A stretch of DNA of 35,093 bases, taken from NCBI GenBank assembly GCA_002101225.1, contig LWTN01000229.1, forward strand, positions 1-35,093, in the 5' to 3' direction. The notes beneath the pieces were generated by a model that ran no database searches, had not been told where the DNA came from, and saw only the letters and a program-made list of their open reading frames with translations. The stretch comes from Cycloclasticus sp. symbiont of Poecilosclerida sp. M. GTDB lineage: Bacteria > Pseudomonadota > Gammaproteobacteria > Methylococcales > Cycloclasticaceae. The translations under genes were made by a program, and so were the position numbers. This document shows positions 22,118-30,492 of the stretch, one piece after another; within the stretch, counting starts at the first letter, position 1; every line of letters starts with the position of its first letter.

Positions 22118-24040
22118 ATGCTAAAACTTCTAAAATTCTTAATCGGCCTCGTATTATTGTTACTGGTCGTCATTATTGTGGCGCCGATGGTTATAGACCC
22201 TAACGACTACCGTGAACAAATTGAAACGGTTGTTGAGGAAAAGACGGGGCGTGAACTGACAATAGATGGAGATTTGAGCCTATCGGTATTTCCTTGGCTT
22301 GGCGTTGGCATTAATGATGTGTCGCTGAGTAATGCAGTGGGTTTTAAGGCTGAAAAATTTGCTCAAATTAAGCGAGCCAATGTCAAAGTTAAGTTGTTGC
22401 CGCTTCTCAGTAAGCAGGTTGAAGTGAGTGCAATTGTACTTCAAGGGATGCGTTTGAATCTAGAAAAAAACGCGTCCGGTATCACTAATTGGCAAGACCT
22501 ATCGCAAGCATCATCTAAAGACGAACCAAGTGAGTCATCTGAGGGGAGCGGCACCAGCGAGGCGGGCGTTGCAGCGTTGGCGGTTGGCGGTTTGAAAATT
22601 GAAGACGCTAATGTGAATTGGGATGACGCCAGTAAAGGTGAGCGTTACAGCATTACTAATTTAGATTTAAAAACGGGCGCGCTATCATTAGGTGGCCCAA
22701 TGCCAGTCGATTTGGCCTTTACCGTGGAAAGCAACAAACCAAAAACCACGGTGCGTTTGAAATTAAATGGTGATTTGGTTATCAACGCAGACTTGAATAA
22801 ATTTGACTTTCAAAACATGGTGTTTATCGTAGACGCAGCGGGTGACCCTATCCCCAGAGGCGCGATGAAAATTGATATCGCCAGCCACTTAATCGTAGAT
22901 TTGGCGGGACAAGGCTCGCTTTTACTGAACCCGCTATCAATCCGTTTTGATGAGACGACGATTACCGGCCAAGCTGCGGTTAATAATTTGGCCAAGCCAG
23001 CGGTTAAGTTCGCTTTGGCTGTCGACACCCTAAACGTTGATCGCTATTTATCGGAACCCGACGAAGGCGCAAAAGCGGACCCCTCTTCAAGCAAAGTGAC
23101 ACTCACGCCGCCTCCTGCAGCAGCGGCTTTGTTGCCTGTTGATACGATTCGCGGGCTAGATATTGATGGAAAAATCAGCATACAGTCACTATTTGTAAAT
23201 GGCTTAACGGCGGGTGATGCAAGCCTGACGGTTAAAGCAAAAAATGGCGTGCTGACGACAACACAGGCTGTTAAACAGTTCTATAACGGTGGTTACGCAG
23301 GCTCAACGGTGATAGATGTACGTAGCGGCGTGCCACAGGTCAAGGTGGCTGAGCAAGCGAAAAATATTAATATAGAAGGCATGTTGGCAGATATGTTAGG
23401 TGAGGCGAGCGTATCCGGTGTCGCAAATTTAAAGGTAAATTTAATGACACATGGCAATACGATTCCTGCTTTTAAGTCAGCGCTTAATGGCACGACGGAG
23501 TTTAGTGTAAAAGACGGCGCGATAAAGGGCCTAGACGCAGAAGCGCTTATAAAACAAGCGCAGCAGGTTGTTAAAGGTAATCTTGGCGCGTTGGCACAAA
23601 AAGGCGGTGGAGAAACACCTTTTTCTGAATTGTCAGGTACGGCTACCATCACCAACGGGTTAGTACGAAACTCTGATTTGTTGGCAGCCTCACCGGTACT
23701 TAACCTACAAGGCAAGGGAACAGTAGACCTCATAAGAGAGAAAATTGATTACCGTATGTTTATCAAGAGGACTAAAGCGTTGGAGGCTGATGAAGCGTCC
23801 GACAAGAATGATTTAAAAAACATGACGATTCCAATAAACATCACAGGCACATTTTCTAAGCCGAGTATCAGTCTAGATGTGCAAGCTATGGTGATGGAGT
23901 TTCAGCGCGAAAAAATTGATGAAAAGGCAACGGAGTTAAAAGAGAAGCTGAATAAAAAGCTGGACAAATCATCTTCAGCAGATGAGGAAGAAGGCGATAA
24001 AAAGATTAATGCAGGTGATCTATTAAAAGGACTGTTTTAA
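22118..24040 (+). CDS. AsmA family protein
   Basis: 640 aa; N-terminal TM then VIDPNDYREQIETVVEEKTGRELTIDGDLSLSVFPWLGVGINDVSLSN, characteristic of AsmA. Confidence 0.95.
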   Translation: MLKLLKFLIGLVLLLLVVIIVAPMVIDPNDYREQIETVVEEKTGRELTIDGDLSLSVFPWLGVGINDVSLSNAVGFKAEKFAQIKRANVKVKLLPLLSKQVEVSAIVLQGMRLNLEKNASGITNWQDLSQASSKDEPSESSEGSGTSEAGVAALAVGGLKIEDANVNWDDASKGERYSITNLDLKTGALSLGGPMPVDLAFTVESNKPKTTVRLKLNGDLVINADLNKFDFQNMVFIVDAAGDPIPRGAMKIDIASHLIVDLAGQGSLLLNPLSIRFDETTITGQAAVNNLAKPAVKFALAVDTLNVDRYLSEPDEGAKADPSSSKVTLTPPPAAAALLPVDTIRGLDIDGKISIQSLFVNGLTAGDASLTVKAKNGVLTTTQAVKQFYNGGYAGSTVIDVRSGVPQVKVAEQAKNINIEGMLADMLGEASVSGVANLKVNLMTHGNTIPAFKSALNGTTEFSVKDGAIKGLDAEALIKQAQQVVKGNLGALAQKGGGETPFSELSGTATITNGLVRNSDLLAASPVLNLQGKGTVDLIREKIDYRMFIKRTKALEADEASDKNDLKNMTIPINITGTFSKPSISLDVQAMVMEFQREKIDEKATELKEKLNKKLDKSSSADEEEGDKKINAGDLLKGLF

Positions 24041-24045
24041 CAAAT

Positions 24046-25110
24046 ATCACGCAAAACACAACTATAGAGCCTGAAGCTTTTCAGGCTCTAATTCTTAATT
24101 GGGTTAGCCAGCATGGACGCACGCATTTACCGTGGCAAAAATCGCCTACTGCGTACCGTGTGTGGGTTTCGGAAATCATGCTGCAGCAAACACAAGTTGT
24201 GACGGTTATTCCCTACTTCGAACATTTCATGCAACGTTTTCCTGAGTTAGCCGAACTCGCTAATACCCCGCTTGATGAAGTATTAAGTTTTTGGTCAGGC
24301 CTTGGCTATTACGCGCGTGCAAGAAACTTACACGCAACGGCCAAAATAATTCTAGATAAAAATAAGGGAGTATTTCCCCAACAATTAAATGAGCTAATCG
24401 CGCTACCCGGCATTGGCCGCTCAACGGCAGGTGCAATTGCCAGCTTAGCGATGGGTCAGGCAACACCGATTTTAGATGGAAACGTTAAACGTGTTTTGTG
24501 CCGCGTGTTTGCTATTGATGGTTGGCCTGGGCGTGCAGAAACCTTAAAAAAACTCTGGTCGATTGCGGAATGCTACACACCGGAGAACAAAACAGGCCAA
24601 TATAATCAAGCAATAATGGATATTGGCGCGACTGTTTGCACGCGTTCAAAACCAAAGTGCGGGGCATGTCCATTGGTGCAACAGTGTATCGGTAAAGCAG
24701 AGCAACTAACTGACAGTTTACCGACGCCAAAAGCGAAAACGACGTTACCTATTCGAAAGGCTTATTGGCTCGTGCTACACGGTGTGGAAGGTGTTTTTTT
24801 GAGCAAACAGCCAACGATTGGGCTGTGGGGTGGTTTGTGGGTTTTACCACAGGTTAAAAATATTGCTGAGGTTGAAGCCTGGTGTAACCGTCAGGGGTTG
24901 ACGGCATTAAGTATCGAAAGGAAAGAGCAGAAGAGGCACACATTCTCGCATTTTCATTTAGATTACACGCCCATTCATATTGAAGTGTCAACAAAGGCGA
25001 GTCGTGTAACCGAAAAAGATAATACTTGTTGGTACACTCCAAAAAGCGAGGTAAAATTAGGGCTTCCCTCGCCGGTAAGTCAGATATTAAATCGGCATTT
25101 TTCAGTTTAA
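24046..25110 (+). CDS. mutY: A/G-specific adenine glycosylase MutY (true start upstream of the ORF-track GTG at 24160, start codon non-canonical or unresolved)
   Basis: FQALILNWVSQHGRTHLPWQKSPTAYRVWVSEIMLQQTQVVTVIPYF is encoded in frame upstream of 24160; HhH LPGIGRSTAGAIAS; Fe-S C-x6-C-x2-C-x5-C. Frame is open from 24019 with no ATG/GTG/TTG before 24160. Confidence 0.93.
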   Translation: MTQNTTIEPEAFQALILNWVSQHGRTHLPWQKSPTAYRVWVSEIMLQQTQVVTVIPYFEHFMQRFPELAELANTPLDEVLSFWSGLGYYARARNLHATAKIILDKNKGVFPQQLNELIALPGIGRSTAGAIASLAMGQATPILDGNVKRVLCRVFAIDGWPGRAETLKKLWSIAECYTPENKTGQYNQAIMDIGATVCTRSKPKCGACPLVQQCIGKAEQLTDSLPTPKAKTTLPIRKAYWLVLHGVEGVFLSKQPTIGLWGGLWVLPQVKNIAEVEAWCNRQGLTALSIERKEQKRHTFSHFHLDYTPIHIEVSTKASRVTEKDNTCWYTPKSEVKLGLPSPVSQILNRHFSV

Positions 25111-25135
25111 AACCAGCAATAAATTTGGATACATT

Positions 25136-25396
25136 ATGTTTTGTAAAAAATTAAAACGCGAGGCCGAGCCTTTAGAAAAAGCGCCTTACCCGGGTGAACT
25201 TGGAGAGCGGATTTTAGAAAATATTTCTAAAGAAGCGTGGGCTATGTGGTTGCAACAACAAACGATGTTGATTAACGAAAACAGGTTAACGCCTTTCGAG
25301 CCAAAAGCAAAAAAATTACTGAAGGAAGAAATGGAAAAGTTCTTATTTAGTGATGAAAGTAGTGCCCCAGAGGGGTACACACCGCCCGTTAAATGA
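25136..25396 (+). CDS. yggX: Probable Fe(2+)-trafficking protein YggX
   Basis: 86 aa; FCKKLKREAEPL...YPGELGERILENISKEAWAMWLQQQTMLINENRL; downstream of mutY. Confidence 0.96.
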   Translation: MFCKKLKREAEPLEKAPYPGELGERILENISKEAWAMWLQQQTMLINENRLTPFEPKAKKLLKEEMEKFLFSDESSAPEGYTPPVK

Positions 25397-25462
25397 TTGT
25401 TTAGTTAACTACCTTGACTAAAGACGTGTGCCACTGTCTAATACGCGTCCTCAACAAGCGTT

Positions 25463-25538
<76 letters not shown>

Positions 25539-25548
25539 AGCACAAAAG

Positions 25549-25580
25549 ACCTTCGACTATCATCAGCTGAAGGTTTTTTT
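25549..25580 (+). terminator. Rho-independent terminator after tRNA-Phe
   Basis: accttcgact...agctgaaggt hairpin followed by ttttttta. Confidence 0.75.
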
Positions 25581-25612
25581 ATGTTTCTAGGTTTTAAGGT
25601 GAGGCAGGCGTT

Positions 25613-25849
25613 TTATTTCAACTTACCGGCAATAAACAATAAAAGTGCAGCGCCTGCGGTTGCGGTGATAATAGAACCGATTAGGCCAGAAGTAGAAATA
25701 CTTAGTAGGTTAAAGACAAAACCGCCTACGACAGCGCCAATTACACCGACGACGATATTACCAAAAAGCCCAAAGCCGCCGCTCTTCATTAAGTTGCCTG
25801 CCAACCAACCCGCAACAGCCCCGATGGCTAGAAAAATTATTATTCCGAT
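25613..25849 (-). CDS. GlsB/YeaQ/YmgE family (transglycosylase-associated) small membrane protein, apparent ATC start
   Basis: ORF-track TTG start (25804) truncates the protein. Upstream in-frame GIIIFLAIGAVAGWLAGNLMKSGGFGLFGNIVVGVIGAVVGG is the family N-terminus. AAGGAG (25855-25860, minus) lies 5 nt before ATC (25847-25849). Confidence 0.85.
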   Translation of the reverse strand: MGIIIFLAIGAVAGWLAGNLMKSGGFGLFGNIVVGVIGAVVGGFVFNLLSISTSGLIGSIITATAGAALLLFIAGKLK

Positions 25850-26006
25850 AACGACTCCTTCTATATATCTTGAATGAACTAAAGCATACGCAACTTAAAT
25901 AGGTTGAGGTGCTTTTCAAAGTTAATTTCGTATAAAAAACCTAATAGGAAGCAAAATTTAGTATTCTTTAGTTTGTGTGAAAACTTGTAAAGTGAGGGAG
26001 TGTTTT

Positions 26007-26591
26007 ATGTATAGCTTAAGAAACTATGGATTAATAATTACGTTAGTATTTTTTACTGCGACCGCACAAGCCGATTGGGTGCTTGATGGTGAAAATTCAA
26101 GCTTGAATTTCGTGTCTGTTAAAAAGGACAAGATAGGGGAAGTAAATCATTTCAAAACGTTATCAGGTGAAATTACAAACGAAGGGAAAGCGAGCGTCAC
26201 TATTGACCTTGCGAGTGTAGAAACAAATATTGATGTTCGCAACGAGCGAATAAAAAACATTCTGTTGGAAGTTGATGCATATCCTAAGGCAAAAGTCATG
26301 CTGAAACTTGATGCAGCCCAATTGATGAGTTTGGCAATAGGTGAAAGGCGTGTAGTGCCCGTAAATTTAACGGTCTTGCTTCATGGGAAAAGAAAAGAAA
26401 TGATGTTTGATGTGATTGTTGTAGGATTAGTGGGTGGTTCTTTAATGGTGCTTTCTTTGCAGCCGATAATTTTGAACGCTTTCGACTTTGGGTTGGATGT
26501 CGGTATCTCTAAGCTAATAGAGATTACAAAATTGCCATCAATTGACTCAGCGGTACCAGTGACGTTTAACTTAGTGTTTAAAGCTAAGTAA
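26007..26591 (+). CDS. YceI family protein (secreted)
   Basis: Signal peptide then DWVLDGENSSLNFVSVKKDKIGEVNHFKTLSGEIT...SVETNIDVRNERI; GGGAG upstream of ATG 26007. Confidence 0.9.
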   Translation: MYSLRNYGLIITLVFFTATAQADWVLDGENSSLNFVSVKKDKIGEVNHFKTLSGEITNEGKASVTIDLASVETNIDVRNERIKNILLEVDAYPKAKVMLKLDAAQLMSLAIGERRVVPVNLTVLLHGKRKEMMFDVIVVGLVGGSLMVLSLQPIILNAFDFGLDVGISKLIEITKLPSIDSAVPVTFNLVFKAK

Positions 26592-26595
26592 CACG

Positions 26596-26744
26596 GTTGT
26601 GATTTGCGGATAGACCTTAGTCGGTTACACTAAATGATGGCATTCAAACATTCGGCGGACTGTTGTGATTTGCGGATAGACCTTAGTCGGTTACACTTAA
26701 AACGAGTGTGCAAATACAACGGACTATGTTGTGATTTGCGGATA
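26596..26744. CRISPR. Minimal orphan CRISPR-like array: 36-bp repeats at 26596-26631 and 26662-26697, truncated third repeat 26728-26744, two 30-bp spacers
   Basis: GTTGTGATTTGCGGATAGACCTTAGTCGGTTACACT occurs twice identically; its first 17 nt occur a third time. Period is exactly 66 bp; intervening 30-mers are unlike each other. Confidence 0.75.
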
Positions 26745-26822
26745 TAATTAAACGGGACGCTACCCTTTGTTTGAGAATCATGGGGTGAGTTCACAAATAA
26801 TTAGGTCAGAGTAAAATTAATC

Positions 26823-27521
26823 TAACTAGCTATGACGCCTTTGGCAACCTGATTGAGACCGAAGACAGCCAAGGCAATATTATCTACACCCGTTACGATG
26901 CACGAGGCCGCAAGGTCGGCATGGACGACCCGGATATGGGTCAGTGGAGCTATGCCTATAACGTACTCGGTCAACTGGTCAACCAGACCGACGCGAAAGG
27001 CCAAACCTCAAGCTTAGTCTATGATTTACTGGGGCGCCTGATCAGCCGTACTGAAAGTGAGGGGACGAGCACTTGGCAATACGATAGCGCCCAATGGTGT
27101 TGGCAAACTGCATTTAGAGAACGGCACCGCCGCAGACGCTAAAGAATACAGCTATGACAGCTTAGGGCGTAACAGCGAGGTGACCACCGCCATCGATGGC
27201 ACCCTGTATCACCTCACTACGACCTACGATGCCTACTCACGCGCCGATACGATCACCTATCCTATCAGCACCCAATACCCCACCGGCCTAGTGATCCAAA
27301 ACAGCTATACCGATGCGGCTACTGATGGCTCTGAGGGGTATTTAAAAGCGGTTACTAACCCCATAGTCTTTACCGTGTACTGGCGGGCGATGAGCCAAAA
27401 CGCCGCAGGCCAACTGACCGAGGTAAAATTGGGTAACGGCATCACCAGCCAATATTTTTACGACGCCCAGACCAATTTAATTGAAAGCATCACAAGCGCC
27501 ACCCCAGGCGGTACCGGCTTG
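26823..27521 (+). pseudogene. RHS/YD-repeat protein fragment, frameshifted near 27090 and truncated at both ends
   Basis: YD repeats SYDAFGNLIETEDSQGNIIYTRYDARGRKVGMDDPDMGQWSYAYNVLGQLVNQTDAKGQ / GRLISRTESEGTSTWQYD then, in another frame, GVGKLHLENGTAADAKEYSYDSLGRNSEVTTAIDG. Confidence 0.88.
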
Positions 27522-27893
27522 CATCTGCTTATCAGGTTCTGTTTCAAAGCGAATGCTCGCTGGGGGAACCACATTACCGCGCAATTAAACCAAGTGCTCA
27601 CGCACTCGTGTGATACCGCCGTCATACCCATGCTCTTTAATCTCTCGAACAATGACAACAGCACTTAAATGAATAGGCAACGCCGATTCAATACGCCCTT
27701 TAATATAGGGCTTATAAGGATTAAGCTTATGGGCAACGCCCGGCCTTGGTTGATAGCTTGGCTTATCAATATCTCTAGATAAATGCTTGTTAACGGTGTT
27801 AGGAGAGACGCCTAATTGCTTCGCAATAGCGCGCTTTGAATGGCCTTGTTTGTGTAATATTTTAATGGTCATGAGTTCCTCTATTGAAATCAT
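27522..27893 (-). pseudogene. IS21-family IstA transposase remnant (N-terminal part, truncated and frameshifted)
   Basis: MISIEELMTIKILHKQGHSKRAIAKQLGVSPNTVNKHLSRD...; continues in another frame as RFETEPDKQMQ before abutting RHS sequence. Confidence 0.85.
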
Positions 27894-27944
27894 GATGTTC
27901 CTGTTTATAAAAAGCATCAGTGTGAGTCATGTGGCTCACTTTTC

Positions 27945-28282
27945 AACCGTTAAGGATGAAGGTAATGCTTTAGAACGCATAGCAGCAAAGGACTGTAGCT
28001 TTCGCACCATTTCTTGACGGTCCCCGTCGCATCGAGAACCTGAGAGAAAAAAGCCCAGAAGGTGTTTTCTTTACTGAATAAGCGGCGCCGACTCTGCGCA
28101 CCCGATTGGGCGAGTTGTAAATGATGCTGAGGAATAAATGGTTCGAAGTATTCGCTTAACTGACTAAATGATTTTTGCTTTATTTGCGCTGCTTTATCCA
28201 GCAAAATTTGGCGTGATGAACGAGGAGTACGGCGCAGTGTTTGAAGGTGGAATCTGGGGAGATAAAGAGTCTTGTTTTTCAC
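27945..28282 (-). pseudogene. IS4-family transposase remnant (N-terminal part, frameshifted)
   Basis: RTPRSSRQILLDKAAQIKQKSFSQLSEYFEPFIP...FWAFFSQVLDATG; alternative frame continues RQEMVRKLQSFAAMRSKAL. Confidence 0.75.
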
Positions 28283-28410
28283 GCGAAATTATCGCACAAA
28301 ACGCCTGCTTTTACCTTAAAATCAAATGCTAAACAGGCTTAACTTAGTGCCATTCGGGACTGTCCTAGATAACTGAATTAATCTAGGATAGCAAAGTGAG
28401 AAAGAATAAA

Positions 28411-28593
28411 TTAAGTTGGTATTAATAAAACAACAGCCATTTTTATATACGAGATGCCATCATTATTAATGACGCCGTGGGCCAAAATTTGGCTAAGTGA
28501 AAGTGCGAGATTTATTAGGCCTGTCGCTATTAGCAAGGGTTTAAAACTAATCGTAGATAGATGCGTTTCTATAAAAGAAAATGATTGGTGCAT
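28411..28593 (-). pseudogene. Truncated N-terminus of a membrane protein (possibly glycosyltransferase-39-like), downstream of msbA and probably disrupted by the IS4-like remnant
   Basis: 60 aa ORF starting 9 nt after the msbA stop; hydrophobic segment followed by HGVINNDGISYIKMA, which resembles membrane glycosyltransferase N-termini; collapses next to the IS4 fragment. Confidence 0.4.
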
Positions 28594-28601
28594 GAGAGAG
28601 A

Positions 28602-30362
28602 TTAAGTGCCAATAGTATTTTGGACATATGTATTGTGGAATTTTGCATAGGCCGAATTTTTCTTAATTAACTGCGTGTGAGTTCCCTGCTCAATAATTTC
28701 GCCCTGACTCATCACAAGAATTTCATCAGCATTTTCGATAGTCGATAAGCGATGTGCAATCACAATAGTCGTTCTACCTTGCATGGCGGTTTCAAGTGCG
28801 TCTTGGATTTTTCTCTCTGATTCCGAGTCAAGCGCTGAGGTGGCTTCATCCAAAATGAGAATAGGCGCATCTTTTAGTAAAGCGCGTGCGATCGCCAAAC
28901 GTTGCCGTTGGCCGCCAGAAAGCTTTAATCCATTTTCGCCGATAAGCGTGTCTAGGCCGTTTGGAAGTTGTTCGATGAACTCCATGGCATGAGCCTTTGT
29001 GGCGGCTTTAATAACATCTTTCCTTGAAAAAGAGCTGAGCGATCCGTATGCAATATTATGCTCAATGGTGTCGTTAAATAATGTGACGTGTTGAGTGACG
29101 AGAGAAATTTGTTCTCTTAAATTTGACAGCTCATATTCGGTTATATCAATACCATCAAGTAAAATTTGTCCTTCGCCATGTTGATAAAAACGAGTAATTA
29201 GGTTAGCTAGGGTCGTTTTACCACTCCCTGAATGCCCGACTAGGGCAAATGTTTTACCAGCAGACTGGCTGAAAGATATGTTTTTTAAAACAGCTTTATC
29301 TTCCTTGTCGTAAGCAAAGCAAAGGTTTTTAATTTCGAGATTGCCTGTGACACGCTTTACCTTGTGCCGACCAGTGTTTTTTTCAGCCTCAGCGTCCAAT
29401 ACGTCAAATATACTTTCTGCGGCAGCAATACCTTTTTGAATGGTTGCATTGACTTCACTTAATTGCCTAATAGGCTTAGGAATCATCCCAGCTGCGGTGA
29501 TGTAAGCAATAAAGTCGCCCGTAGAGGCGCCTTCCATTAGCAAAAGCGCTAAAAATATGAGCGTTGCTAGTGCCGCCGCCACAATAAGTTGCAATACGGG
29601 GGTTTGAATAGCGGATGTTTTCACCATACGCATGGACTGTAGAAAACTATATTCGCTAGCGGCTAAAAAGCGGCCTTTTTCGTAACCCTCACCACCAAAG
29701 CTCTTAACAACACGGTTCCCAGTGACCGATTCGGATGTAACATGCGTTAGGTCACCCATGGAGGTTTGAATTTTTTTACTGATACTATGGAATCGTTTAG
29801 TTGCTATTTTTACTACTAATCCAATTAAAGGCGCGATGGCAATAAAAATCAAAGAGAGGGCCCAATTCATATAAAACAAATAACCAAATAGGCCGAGGAC
29901 AGTAAAGCCTTCTCTGGCAATCACTTTTATAGCTTCTGTTGCAGCGCCCGTTACCATTCCGACGTTGTAAGTGATACGTGAAATTAAATGCCCCGAATTG
30001 TTATTATCAAAAAAGGGTATGGGTAAAACGGTGTACCGGTTAAAAAGTTGGCAACGTAGGGTGTGAACAATTTTATTAGAGACAAGGGCAATATAGTAGG
30101 TGCCAATAAACGATCCAATTCCACGATAGAAAACAATAGATACCAAACCGATAGGAATCCAAAAAATGGCGTCTCTTCGTTGCTCTTGTAAAGAGTCAAC
30201 CATGAATTTCATCATGTAAGCCACCATGGGTTGGCTGGAAGCAAAAATCAAAAACCCAATCAAGCTAAGCGAAAACAGAGCCATGTGCGGTTTAAGGTAC
30301 TGTAGAAGCCTTAAGTAAACTTTTAGACTGCTATCTTTTGTTGAAGCTGATTTAGTGTCCAA
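28602..30362 (-). CDS. msbA: Lipid A export ATP-binding/permease protein MsbA
   Basis: 586 aa ABC exporter; GHSGSGKTTLANLITRFYQ, LSGGQRQRLAIARALLKDAPILILDEATSALDSESE. Confidence 0.93.
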   Translation of the reverse strand: MDTKSASTKDSSLKVYLRLLQYLKPHMALFSLSLIGFLIFASSQPMVAYMMKFMVDSLQEQRRDAIFWIPIGLVSIVFYRGIGSFIGTYYIALVSNKIVHTLRCQLFNRYTVLPIPFFDNNNSGHLISRITYNVGMVTGAATEAIKVIAREGFTVLGLFGYLFYMNWALSLIFIAIAPLIGLVVKIATKRFHSISKKIQTSMGDLTHVTSESVTGNRVVKSFGGEGYEKGRFLAASEYSFLQSMRMVKTSAIQTPVLQLIVAAALATLIFLALLLMEGASTGDFIAYITAAGMIPKPIRQLSEVNATIQKGIAAAESIFDVLDAEAEKNTGRHKVKRVTGNLEIKNLCFAYDKEDKAVLKNISFSQSAGKTFALVGHSGSGKTTLANLITRFYQHGEGQILLDGIDITEYELSNLREQISLVTQHVTLFNDTIEHNIAYGSLSSFSRKDVIKAATKAHAMEFIEQLPNGLDTLIGENGLKLSGGQRQRLAIARALLKDAPILILDEATSALDSESERKIQDALETAMQGRTTIVIAHRLSTIENADEILVMSQGEIIEQGTHTQLIKKNSAYAKFHNTYVQNTIGT

Positions 30363-30492
30363 AAGAATATCTTTTTCGAATTGGTAAAGCGCGCATTATA
30401 GCCCATTGGCCTAAACAGAGCACCACGTAGTCAAGAGGGTGTCGAGGTCAAAAATTTGTTATTAAATTGGGCGGCCTGCAATCTGATTCAGC

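Noticed and set aside
26596-26744. Interpretation as a simple 66-bp tandem minisatellite
   Set aside because: Identity is perfect over exactly 36 bp and then drops to near background over 30 bp, which fits repeat-spacer organisation better than an evenly decayed tandem repeat.
27458-27664. 68 aa minus ORF near the RHS/IS21 junction
   Set aside because: Out-of-frame translation across the chimeric junction; the real IstA reading frame is RFETEPDKQMQ.
26745-28400. cas genes or tracrRNA near the array
   Set aside because: ORFs here are RHS, IS21 and IS4 fragments. No Cas1/Cas2/Cas9-like motifs or anti-repeat were seen by eye.
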